A DNA stretch of 9,428 nt from Candidatus Peregrinibacteria bacterium (GCA_023245725.1 JAHFJU010000052.1:1-9428), one strand, 5' to 3'. Shown: positions 1 through 6,572, counted from the first letter of the stretch. The notes: generated by a model from the sequence alone, not told the origin. Program-made: numbers and translations.

Positions 1-1
1 G

Positions 2-1822
2 AATGCAATTAAAGCTATGTACCTCAATGGACGTGGCGGCATTATTGTTCGTGCAAAAACCGACATCGTAGAACGAAAAACCGGGCGTTTTGACATCATG
101 GTCACAGAAATTCCATATCAAGTTAACAAATCCGTACTTATTACAAAAATTGCAGAACTTGTTCAAGAGAAGAAAATTATTGGTATAAGCGATATTCGAG
201 ATCAATCATCACGTCATGGAATTGAAGTTGTAATTGAACTTAAGAAAGACGCGTTCCCGAAGAAAATCCTCAATCAGTTGTTTAAAATGACCGATCTTCA
301 GACGAGCTTTAACATGAACATGATTGCGCTTGTAGACGGCATTCTTCCACGATTACTGAACCTGAAACAAGTACTTGAATATTTTATTGAGCACCGCAAG
401 ACTACAATCACTCGCAGAACACAGTACGAATTAAAAATTGCAAAAGCACGCGCTCATATTTTAGAAGGATTAAAAATAGCACTAGATAACATAGATGCAG
501 TAATTGAGACAATTAGAAAGTCTGAAACAAAAGAGATCGCGCACGATGCCTTAATGAAGAAATTCAAACTTTCCGACCTACAATCTTCGGCAATTCTCGA
601 AATGAGATTGCAAACATTGGCAGGCCTTGAGCAAAAGAAAATAGAAGAGGAATTGAAAGAGAAACTTGCACTCATCGACGAATTAGAAGGAATTTTGAAT
701 GACTCAAAGAAAGTTTTGAAGATTATGAAAGAAGAGCTAGCTGCATTAAAAAAGAGCTATGGCGACGAAAGAAGAACCCAGATTGTAAAGCACGCAGTTG
801 GCGAAATTTCGGCTAAAGATACAATTCCTAACGAAGCAATGGTCGTCGTTATTACACGTGAAAACTACGTCAAACGCATGCCTCCTTCAACTTTTAGAAC
901 TCAACACAGAGGAGGAAAAGGAGTTATTGGAATGACAACTAAAGAAGAAGATGAAATTAAGATTGTTTGTTACGCAAAGAATCACGATGAGCTTTTATTC
1001 TTCACTAACAAAGGACGAGTATTCAAGTTGCCGGTATTCGAGGTTCCACAAACTACAAGAACTGCAAAAGGCGCCGCAATGGTGAACTTGCTTCAACTTC
1101 AAGATGGAGAAGTTGTAACTGCGCTATTAAATATTTCAGAAAAATTCACAGGGAAATTTTTGTTTATGGCAACACGCAAAGGAACAATCAAGAAAACTCC
1201 TGTAGAAGATTTTTCAAATGTTCGACGAAGCGGACTTATTGCAATAAAACTTAGAGAAGACGATTCCCTTGAGTGGGTTCGTGAAGTAAACGACAAAGAC
1301 GCAATCTTTATGTGTACTTCAAGTGGAAAATCCATTCATTTCAACCAAGAAGATGTTCGCCCGATGGGTCGACCTTCAATGGGTGTCCGTGGAATTAGAG
1401 TAAAAGATGGAGACATTTGTGTAGATATGGATGTAATTAGAAACCCAGAAGATGAAGTACTTATTGTAATGGAAAACGGACTCGGAAAATCTACAAAAGT
1501 TAGCAATTACAGACTTCAGGGCCGAGGAGGTTCAGGGGTAAAAACCGCTAAAGTAACAGCAAAAACAGGAAAAGTGGTCGGGGCAAAGGTACTTCACGAC
1601 AAACTCGATGGAGACCTAATGATGATCTCAAAAATGGGACAAGTAATTCGCCTAAATTTGAAAGATATTCCTTCACAAGGTAGAGATACTCAAGGCGTAT
1701 ACCTAATGAGAATCCCAGCTGATGACCGAATTGCTTCTGTTTCAATTATTCAGACCGAATTGTTAACAGATGAACAAATTGCAGAGAATGAAGCAAAAGA
1801 GAAACAGGCTGCACTTGTTTAA
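2..1822 (+). CDS. gyrA: DNA gyrase subunit A, 3' part (5' end outside window)
   Basis: This is the A subunit of DNA gyrase, the ATP-driven type II topoisomerase that introduces negative supercoils; it works in the cytoplasm as A2B2. The frame is open from base 2, so the ATG at 17 is internal. The 606 visible residues begin at a segment matching GyrA just after the breakage-reunion core (LNGRGG, then EIPYQVNKS), so the catalytic tyrosine and about 240-260 residues are missing. The coiled-coil arm with RAHILEGLKIAL and the AILEMRLQTLAGLE gate region follow. The beta-pinwheel C-terminal domain starts near visible residue 270. Its GyrA box is QHRGGKG (902-922), which separates GyrA from ParC; the family usually has Q-K/R-R-G-G-K/R-G. 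Blade repeats such as MATRKGTIKKT and NTQGVYLMRI-like GRDTQGVYLMRI are clear. The protein ends in a short mixed-charge tail (ENEAKEKQAALV) and lacks the long acidic tail of E. coli GyrA. Identity is secure. Confidence 0.97.
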   Translation, partial: NAIKAMYLNGRGGIIVRAKTDIVERKTGRFDIMVTEIPYQVNKSVLITKIAELVQEKKIIGISDIRDQSSRHGIEVVIELKKDAFPKKILNQLFKMTDLQTSFNMNMIALVDGILPRLLNLKQVLEYFIEHRKTTITRRTQYELKIAKARAHILEGLKIALDNIDAVIETIRKSETKEIAHDALMKKFKLSDLQSSAILEMRLQTLAGLEQKKIEEELKEKLALIDELEGILNDSKKVLKIMKEELAALKKSYGDERRTQIVKHAVGEISAKDTIPNEAMVVVITRENYVKRMPPSTFRTQHRGGKGVIGMTTKEEDEIKIVCYAKNHDELLFFTNKGRVFKLPVFEVPQTTRTAKGAAMVNLLQLQDGEVVTALLNISEKFTGKFLFMATRKGTIKKTPVEDFSNVRRSGLIAIKLREDDSLEWVREVNDKDAIFMCTSSGKSIHFNQEDVRPMGRPSMGVRGIRVKDGDICVDMDVIRNPEDEVLIVMENGLGKSTKVSNYRLQGRGGSGVKTAKVTAKTGKVVGAKVLHDKLDGDLMMISKMGQVIRLNLKDIPSQGRDTQGVYLMRIPADDRIASVSIIQTELLTDEQIAENEAKEKQAALV

Positions 1823-1896
1823 AGCTCGGCACAAATCCCCTAGCGCAAGAGCGTAAGTAAAATACTGTTCATTACTTCCCAATTATTTAGAAAAAT

Positions 1897-3153
1897 ATGA
1901 AAATCGCGACAAAACGCGTCAGATTTATTACTTCCGTTACACTAGGGTTATTTTTATTAGGATTTCAAACAGTTTTGGCAGTAAATGATTTAGTTCTTCC
2001 TCCTAATAATATTCACCTTTCATCAGAAAATCTTTTAGAAGGCCGAACAGTGCGAATTTATGCGACAGTTCAGAATGTAGGAACAAAAGACCTTTTAGGA
2101 TACGTAAAATATTTCGATGGAGATAAACAAATAAGTGCAGATCAACCGATTTCGATTGTTGCCCAAAGAGACGATACTGTCTTTATTGATTGGTCACCAT
2201 TAGCTGGCAACCATACACTTGCAGTTAGAATTTATCCTTTTGATAAATCTGAAGATAACCCAAGCAATAATGTAACTACAAAAGACATTTCAGTACTTGC
2301 AGATACCGACAGAGATGGAATAGCAAATAATATAGACCCAGACGACGATAATGACGGACACATAGATGCTGAAGACACTTTCCCGTTAGATAAAACTGAA
2401 TGGGTTGATTCAGATGGCGACGGCATTGGTGACAACAAAGATACAGACGACGACAACGACGGAGTAATAGATTCACAAGATGCATTACCGCTCGATGCAA
2501 GTGAATCAGTTGATACAGATCACGATGGAGTTGGAAATAATGCAGATACAGACGACGATAATGATGGACTGGGAGATGTAGACGAGTTGGCTATTGGAAC
2601 AAATCCTCTTATTATTGATACAGATGGCGATGGCGTTAATGACAAAGAAGACGCTTTCCCATTGGATAATACGCAAACAAAAGACACTGACCACGATGGA
2701 ATTTCAGATGAAAAAGATAATGACGCAGACAATGACGGAATTCCAAAAGGTGTCGATGTAAATGATGCAAATCAAGGGCCAGTTATTGAGATTACTTCAG
2801 AAGGAGACAAATCTGCAAGATTGATAGTTTTCCCAGATGAGATAGTTATTTTTGACAGCGGAAAATCAGTAGATCCCGACGGAACTGTCGCATCTACTTC
2901 TTGGCAAGTCGAAAGCCAAAAATATGAAGGAACAAAAGCAAAAACGACATTTAGAACACTAGGAGAAAAAACCGTAAAAGTTACAGTTACAGACGATAAA
3001 GGAGAATCTCGTGAAAAAACATTTTCGGTCTATGTTGTGCCAGAATCTACTCCTTATTGGATAAGCTTCATATTATTAGTGATTCTATCGCTTGCAATTT
3101 GGGGTTTTTGGTCCTATAGTAGGCGCCGCAAACATAGTAAGAAACGTAACTAA
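1897..3153 (+). CDS. secreted, membrane-anchored TSP3-repeat / PKD-like surface protein
   Basis: This 418-residue protein looks like a cell-surface protein with calcium-binding repeats; its exact role is unknown. Residues 1-29 form a signal peptide (basic KRVRF, hydrophobic core, likely cut after TVLA). Residues 30-134 resemble a CARDB-type beta sandwich (VRIYATVQNVG, then DNPSNN near its end). Residues 136-295 are acidic thrombospondin type 3 repeats with DxDxDG and DxDDDNDG calcium loops, laid out as 35-residue units. Residues 296-382 look like a PKD-type domain (SVDPDGTV, then VTVTDDKG). Residues 387-406 form one membrane helix, followed by a basic tail RRRKHSKKRN, so the body should face outside with the tail in the cytoplasm. 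There is no Shine-Dalgarno; the ATG gives the full signal peptide. The rpmE gene begins 9 bp downstream. Domain calls are from motif reading; adhesion or envelope structure are possible roles but unproven. Confidence 0.85.
   Translation: MKIATKRVRFITSVTLGLFLLGFQTVLAVNDLVLPPNNIHLSSENLLEGRTVRIYATVQNVGTKDLLGYVKYFDGDKQISADQPISIVAQRDDTVFIDWSPLAGNHTLAVRIYPFDKSEDNPSNNVTTKDISVLADTDRDGIANNIDPDDDNDGHIDAEDTFPLDKTEWVDSDGDGIGDNKDTDDDNDGVIDSQDALPLDASESVDTDHDGVGNNADTDDDNDGLGDVDELAIGTNPLIIDTDGDGVNDKEDAFPLDNTQTKDTDHDGISDEKDNDADNDGIPKGVDVNDANQGPVIEITSEGDKSARLIVFPDEIVIFDSGKSVDPDGTVASTSWQVESQKYEGTKAKTTFRTLGEKTVKVTVTDDKGESREKTFSVYVVPESTPYWISFILLVILSLAIWGFWSYSRRRKHSKKRN
2302..2781 (+). repeat. 35-residue tandem TSP3 repeat block inside the surface protein
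   Basis: The coding sequence repeats with a 105-bp (35-residue) period. Three full units run 2302-2406, 2407-2511 and 2512-2616, each starting with D-[TS]-D-x-D-G and carrying a DDDNDG loop 13-18 residues in. The fourth unit, 2617-2682, is only 22 residues: it keeps the first 9 and the last 13 and lacks exactly the middle 13. The fifth, from 2683, keeps the front half (DTDHDGISD, then NDADNDG) and then runs out of the pattern. Nine acidic calcium-type loops can be counted. The third unit swaps its second half for the DELAIGTNP variant known from TSP3 repeats. Confidence 0.85.
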
Positions 3154-3162
3154 TTATCTTTT

Positions 3163-3480
3163 ATGAAGTCAGATACACATCCTAAATATTTCGCTCAGGC
3201 AACCATAACTTGTTCATGTGGAAACGTGATTACAGTTGGGTCAACAAAAGAAGCTCTTAAGACTGAACTTTGTTCAGCATGCCACCCATTTTATACCGGC
3301 AAGCACAAGCTAATCGATACAGCAGGACGTGTAGATAAATTTAAGGCAAAGCAGACTCTTGCTACTGAGAAAAAAACAGCTGAAGAAGCTCGAAAGACAG
3401 CAAAAAAGAGCAAAAATGCGTATGTAGAAAAGCATGTGCCACAAGAAGTGATTGAAAAGGCCATGAAAACTCAGGCATAG
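3163..3480 (+). CDS. rpmE: 50S ribosomal protein L31, zinc-ribbon form with C-terminal extension
   Basis: L31 binds the large ribosomal subunit near the central protuberance and bridges to the small subunit. The core is clear: MKSDTHPKYF at the start, then cysteines 17, 19, 37 and 40 (CSCGN and CSACHPFYTGK), which make this the zinc-binding 'C+' form, then GRVDKFKAK at 55-63. The protein is 105 residues against about 65-75 for usual L31. The extra stretch, about residues 68-105, is rich in Lys, Ala and Glu and probably helical or disordered, able to contact rRNA. It starts 9 bp after the surface-protein gene with no Shine-Dalgarno, so it is probably cotranscribed with it. An intrinsic terminator lies 20 bp past its stop. 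The identity is firm; the job of the extension is not known. Confidence 0.95.
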   Translation: MKSDTHPKYFAQATITCSCGNVITVGSTKEALKTELCSACHPFYTGKHKLIDTAGRVDKFKAKQTLATEKKTAEEARKTAKKSKNAYVEKHVPQEVIEKAMKTQA

Positions 3481-3500
3481 TTTTGAACTAAAAAACTAAA

Positions 3501-3526
3501 AGCGCGATATATGTCGCGCTTTTTTT
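3501..3526 (+). terminator. intrinsic terminator after rpmE
   Basis: A perfect 7-bp stem agcgcga (3501-3507) / tcgcgct (3514-3520), extendable by one T-G pair to leave a 4-nt loop, is followed by a run of T (3520-3526) and preceded by an A-rich tract. This is a textbook Rho-independent terminator, closing the surface protein - rpmE unit and separating it from aroC. The A-tract on the left might let it work weakly on the other strand, but no gene converges from there. Confidence 0.92.
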
Positions 3527-3530
3527 GTGC

Positions 3531-3560
3531 TTGCATGATCAGGTAAATACAAATTAACAT
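3531..3560 (+). promoter_or_regulatory. candidate aroC promoter
   Basis: A TTGCAT box (3531-3536) and a TAACAT box (3555-3560) are spaced by 18 bp, each matching 4 of 6 sigma-70 consensus bases. They sit between the rpmE terminator and aroC, where a promoter is needed. The start point would fall within a base or two of the aroC ATG, giving a leaderless message. The match is modest. Confidence 0.35.
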
Positions 3561-3568
3561 AGCGGCAT

Positions 3569-4651
3569 ATGGGAAACACTTTTGGGAAACTCTTCACAAT
3601 TACGACATTTGGAGAGTCGCATGGAGTTGCTCTAGGATGCATTATTGATGGTTGCCCTTCAGGGCTTAAAATATCTATTGAAGAGATCCAGAGACAACTA
3701 AATCGAAGACGACCCGGCCAATCAGAAATGACCACAGCAAGACAAGAAAATGACGAGGTAGAGGTTCTTTCAGGGATTTTTGAGGGTAAAACACTTGGAA
3801 CTCCAATTGCTATGATAGTGAGAAATACAGATCAACGTTCTAAAGATTACTCAGACATAAAAAACGTTTATCGCCCTGGACACGCAGACTATACGTGGCA
3901 AATGAAGTATGGCTTGCGAGACTATCGCGGTGGCGGGCGTTCGTCTGGTCGCGAAACAGTCGGCCGCGTACTCGGAGGAGCGGTAGCACAGCAGTTTTTA
4001 GCATCGCATGGAATTACTATTTTGGCATATGCAAAGCAAATAGGGCCAATTGTTGGTGAGACTATAGATAAAAATTTCATTGAGAAAAATCCTCTTCGCG
4101 CTGCTGACCCTTCAAGAGCAAAAGAGATGGAGAATTACGTTCTAAAAATGAAAGAAGATGGTGATTCCGTTGGAGGAATTGTTGAAATTAGAATTAATAA
4201 CTGCCCTATTGGCCTTGGTGAACCGGTGTTCGATAAATTGAACGCTGATTTAGCAAAAGCGCTAGTTTCAATACCAACGGTAAAAGGAATCGAGTTTGGC
4301 GCAGGATTTAAAGTTGCAGGAAAATTGGGATCTGAAAATAACGATCCATTTGTAGTGAAGAATGGTGGAATTTCAATGCAGAAAAATGATGCAGGAGGAA
4401 TTTCGGGCGGAATTTCAAATGGGGATGAAATCGTGATTAGAGTAGCAGTAAAACCTCCATCTAGTATTTTAAAAAATCAAAAAACCGTAGATGCTGATGG
4501 GAATTATATAGATTTGTCTGTTAAAGGACGCCATGACCCATGCATTGTTCCACGCTTTATACCAGTAGCCGAAAGTATGGTAGCCCTTGTTTTAGCAGAT
4601 CATTTACTTTTGGCAAGGGCTATGCGAAACGACGAAAAAATGGTACAATAG
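3569..4651 (+). CDS. aroC: chorismate synthase
   Basis: This enzyme converts 5-enolpyruvylshikimate-3-phosphate to chorismate, the last common step to aromatic amino acids, folates and quinones; it needs reduced FMN and is cytoplasmic. The 360-residue product has normal length and the family signatures in order: NTFGKLFTITTFGESHG at the N-terminus (His18 of the GESHG motif), RRRPGQ at 46-51, YRPGHADYT at 101-109 with the second conserved histidine, the Gly/Arg-rich GGGRSSGRETVGRV at 120-133, and RHDPCIVPRFIPVAESM near 321-337. All expected catalytic regions are present, so the gene looks functional. It is preceded by a terminator and no other shikimate gene lies in the window. There is no Shine-Dalgarno; the ATG at 3569 places the conserved MGNTFG start correctly. 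Confidence 0.97.
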   Translation: MGNTFGKLFTITTFGESHGVALGCIIDGCPSGLKISIEEIQRQLNRRRPGQSEMTTARQENDEVEVLSGIFEGKTLGTPIAMIVRNTDQRSKDYSDIKNVYRPGHADYTWQMKYGLRDYRGGGRSSGRETVGRVLGGAVAQQFLASHGITILAYAKQIGPIVGETIDKNFIEKNPLRAADPSRAKEMENYVLKMKEDGDSVGGIVEIRINNCPIGLGEPVFDKLNADLAKALVSIPTVKGIEFGAGFKVAGKLGSENNDPFVVKNGGISMQKNDAGGISGGISNGDEIVIRVAVKPPSSILKNQKTVDADGNYIDLSVKGRHDPCIVPRFIPVAESMVALVLADHLLLARAMRNDEKMVQ

Positions 4652-4673
4652 TAACGTTAATTACAAATATAAT
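4644..4673 (+). promoter_or_regulatory. candidate promoter(s) for the His-rich protein gene
   Basis: A perfect TATAAT box lies at 4668-4673, 11 bases before the ATG at 4685, and would give a leader of only about five bases. A second box, TG-g-TACAAT (extended -10, TG at 4641-4642, hexamer 4644-4649), overlaps the aroC stop. Neither has a convincing -35 box at the usual distance. In AT-rich DNA a chance TATAAT is not rare, so this is only a candidate. Confidence 0.4.
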
Positions 4674-4684
4674 ACAAAAAAGAT

Positions 4685-5281
4685 ATGAGTGGAGGACACG
4701 CAGAAAGCGGAGGCAAAAAACCCGGTGCACTTCGTGCATGGTGGGAGAAAGGTAAAAAAGGCAGAAAAGAACGAGGAGAATACGCATTAGGGCGGTTTGT
4801 AAAACATCCTTTAAAAGCGATAGCCGGTGGAACAGTTGGTAATATTTCTCGTGCAAAAAAAGATTTTTACAATGAACATGGGCTAAAAGAAGACCCATCG
4901 AGAGGAATACTTGAAACAACTAGTTATGTTGTAAAAATAATAAATGAAAGAATTATCAAAACAATATCTACACCTGTTGAAGCAGTACTGAAAACTATTA
5001 AATGGGCAGCCCAAACTCCCGGAAGAGCTGTAGATAATACAGTTAGAGCAGCATGCAGACTTGCTGGCACAGTACCAGGGGTAACAGCATTACTTCTTTC
5101 ATGTGGAATAATTGGGGAACAATCAAAATATGGTTATGTAGAGCCAACTGACGAAACTGTATGCGCTGACGCTAAGGGCCATGATAAAAAACACGGGGCT
5201 GAACACGAAAAACATGGAAAAGCTGAACATGATGAGCATACTGAACATGATGAGCATGCGGAGCATGAAGCAGGTCATTAA
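4685..5281 (+). CDS. uncharacterised protein with histidine-rich C-terminal tail
   Basis: I do not recognise this 198-residue protein. Residues 1-60 are basic and Gly/Lys-rich (GKKPGALRAWW, EKGKKGRKER). Residues 72-123 form likely amphipathic helices. Residues 126-146 are the most hydrophobic stretch (around PGVTALLLSCGIIG), short for a membrane helix but possible. The tail, residues 165-198, has 10 histidines in 34 residues mixed with Glu, Asp and Lys; from 182 to 194 His recurs every third residue (EHDEHTEHDEHAEHE). Such tails bind zinc, nickel or copper in many unrelated proteins, so metal binding or storage is a fair guess, not a finding. Cysteines are at 124, 140 and 160. No signal peptide is seen. 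It lies between aroC and gshA with its own candidate -10 box. Codon-level regularity and a clean full-length frame support a real gene. Confidence 0.8.
   Translation: MSGGHAESGGKKPGALRAWWEKGKKGRKERGEYALGRFVKHPLKAIAGGTVGNISRAKKDFYNEHGLKEDPSRGILETTSYVVKIINERIIKTISTPVEAVLKTIKWAAQTPGRAVDNTVRAACRLAGTVPGVTALLLSCGIIGEQSKYGYVEPTDETVCADAKGHDKKHGAEHEKHGKAEHDEHTEHDEHAEHEAGH
5223..5257 (+). repeat. 18-bp tandem repeat in the His-rich tail
   Basis: The 17-mer ctgaacatgatgagcat occurs at 5223-5239 and again, identically, at 5241-5257, an 18-bp period encoding two EHDEH[TA] units. A degenerate third part (gagcatgaagcagg) follows. Identity at the DNA level suggests recent slippage or duplication. Confidence 0.85.
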
Positions 5282-5322
5282 GCTGAGCACGGGTAGCATA
5301 TTGTTTGATAAACACATCAAAG

Positions 5323-5339
5323 ATATTTTGTTAAAATAT
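5323..5339. repeat. AT-only inverted repeat upstream of gshA
   Basis: atatttt (5323-5329) and aaaatat (5333-5339) are perfect 7-bp inverted arms around a 3-base spacer. It lies in the 110-bp gap between the His-rich gene and gshA. It could be an AT-rich operator half-site pair or simply AT-rich chance; it is too weak as an RNA stem to terminate on its own. Confidence 0.4.
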
Positions 5340-5340
5340 A

Positions 5341-5370
5341 AGGCTTACTTGAGATGTAGTGAATAAGCCT
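5341..5370. promoter_or_regulatory. 7-bp inverted repeat just upstream of the gshA promoter candidate
   Basis: aggctta (5341-5347) and taagcct (5364-5370) are perfect inverted arms separated by 16 bases. The centre-to-centre distance is 23 bp, about two helical turns, which fits a dimeric DNA-binding protein. It ends 6 bases before the candidate extended -10 box of gshA. As RNA it would form a hairpin with a large loop followed by gatttc, a poor U-tract, so terminator function for the upstream gene is less likely but possible. Confidence 0.45.
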
Positions 5371-5376
5371 GATTTC

Positions 5377-5385
5377 TGCTAAACT
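5377..5385 (+). promoter_or_regulatory. candidate extended -10 promoter of the gsh operon
   Basis: TGcTAAACT has the TGn extended element plus a hexamer matching TATAAT at 4 of 6 positions. It ends 6 bases before the gshA ATG, so transcription would begin at or next to the start codon. No good -35 box is at the right distance, which extended -10 promoters can do without. Confidence 0.4.
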
Positions 5386-5391
5386 CCAAAT

Positions 5392-6567
5392 ATGTTACAG
5401 GAGCTTATTTTGCGATTTGGTAAACAACGAACCGAGGTAAACAAATGGCTTTTCGATAAAAAACAAATCGCTGGAATGCACCCATTTTATGCATCGTGCG
5501 ACATACGTAATTCAGGCTATAAAATCGGGGTAGTAGACACTAATTTATTTCCAGCTGGGTTTAATAATATTTGTGAAGGATTTTTACGAGCTGCTCATCC
5601 TATAATCAATAATTATTTCTCGACATACTTCAAAGGCGCGAAAAAAATCGGTATTCTTACAGAAGAGCACACTAGAAATATTTTTTATATTCAAAATGTT
5701 GAAGCACTTTCTAAAACAATTTCAGAATCAGGGTATTCAGTACAAATTTTTAACAACTTGGATTCATTGGTTGAAAAACAAAATGAAGTCGATTGCGTGA
5801 TTGTAAATAACGATTTTTCAGGAGGTTTACCCGATAAAATGAACACTTTATCTGTTCCGCTAATTCCACCGCCTCAAGCTGGCTGGCACACGAGACAAAA
5901 AAACGAACATTTTTTTGAACTCAAAAAAATCACAAACGAGCTTGCTCAACTTCTTGGCGTTGATCCATGGTTATTGTTTCCAGAAACCGAAGTAATAGAT
6001 AATATCGATATAAACGATGCAAAATCACGAGAACTTCTGGCTCAAAAAGCCAGTGAAATAATCAATAAAATTTCCATTAATTACAAAAAAAATGGTATTG
6101 AGTCAAAGCCATACCTCTACATTAAAGACGATTCTGGAACCTATGGGATAGGCATTGAAACTGTTGAAGATGCATCAGAAATCTTATCTTTCAATAAAAA
6201 ACGCCGAGCAACATTCAAATCCGGTAAAAACAAAAAACCAATATCATCACTGTTAATTCAAGAAGGAATTCCGTCGAGTGAAAGAGTTCAAACATTCGTG
6301 AGTGAACCTGTTGTTTATATGATAAATAACACAGCAATCGGAGGATTTTTTAGAATGCATGAAGAAGCGACTGAACGATCAAGCCTAAACAGACCCGGAA
6401 TGCAGTTCAGTAAACTATGTTTCCACGAAACAACTCAATATAAGAATTCGGTTTTGAAAAATTGTAATGTAGCCGACCTTGAAGCACTGTACTTTACATT
6501 GGGTGCATGCGCATCGATCGCCGCCGCGGAGGAGATAAAAATCCTATTACAAAAAAACTCACAATAA
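5392..6567 (+). CDS. gshA: glutamate-cysteine ligase, T. ferrooxidans-type GshA
   Basis: It likely makes gamma-glutamylcysteine from glutamate and cysteine with ATP, the first step of glutathione synthesis. The sequence fits the GshA family first described from Acidithiobacillus (the TIGR02049 / Pfam GshA type), not the E. coli or plant types. Family landmarks in order: HPFYASCDIRNSGYK at 30-44, VDTNLFPAGFNN at 48-59, EEHTRN at 91-96, VIVNNDFSGG at 136-145, AGWHTRQKNEHF at 163-174, LLGVDPWLL at 187-195, the glycine-rich nucleotide-binding KDDSGTYGIGI at 245-255, LIQEG at 288-292, EPVVYMINN at 305-313 and IGGFFRMHEE at 316-325. At 391 residues it is somewhat shorter than family members as I recall them (about 430), with the loss between residues 120 and 140. 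Directly followed, 5 bp on, by gshB, which supports the call. There is no Shine-Dalgarno; the ATG is the first in frame after an upstream promoter-like box. Confidence 0.9.
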   Translation: MLQELILRFGKQRTEVNKWLFDKKQIAGMHPFYASCDIRNSGYKIGVVDTNLFPAGFNNICEGFLRAAHPIINNYFSTYFKGAKKIGILTEEHTRNIFYIQNVEALSKTISESGYSVQIFNNLDSLVEKQNEVDCVIVNNDFSGGLPDKMNTLSVPLIPPPQAGWHTRQKNEHFFELKKITNELAQLLGVDPWLLFPETEVIDNIDINDAKSRELLAQKASEIINKISINYKKNGIESKPYLYIKDDSGTYGIGIETVEDASEILSFNKKRRATFKSGKNKKPISSLLIQEGIPSSERVQTFVSEPVVYMINNTAIGGFFRMHEEATERSSLNRPGMQFSKLCFHETTQYKNSVLKNCNVADLEALYFTLGACASIAAAEEIKILLQKNSQ

Positions 6568-6572
6568 TTTGT

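Noticed and set aside
1823..1896. Possible terminator or RNA gene after gyrA
   Set aside because: The only complementarity is 4-5 bp (gctc/gagc) without a T-run; no tRNA-like or other RNA fold is seen.
2232..2732. Several minus-strand open frames opposite the surface-protein gene
   Set aside because: They are Ser- or Arg/Leu-rich mirrors of the acidic repeats, overlap each other in different frames, and have no recognisable domains.
2302..2781. Repeat array as a CRISPR
   Set aside because: The repeat is in-frame coding sequence with 35-residue protein periodicity, imperfect at DNA level, and there are no spacers or cas genes.
5301..5337. A -35/-10 pair using TTGATA (5305-5310) and TAAAAT (5332-5337)
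   Set aside because: The spacer is 21 bp, outside the usual 16-19, and the region is AT-rich enough for such matches by chance.
5123..5366. Open frames in both strands over the His-rich tail
   Set aside because: Met/Phe- or Met/Asn-rich low-complexity translations produced by the repeated cat/gag codons; the histidine frame has the longer, structured upstream part.
6507..6572. Upstream in-frame ATG that would lengthen gshB by 22 residues
   Set aside because: The added residues lie inside gshA, are Arg/Gly-rich and unlike any GshB N-terminus; starting at 6573 gives the family's length and N-terminal motif.
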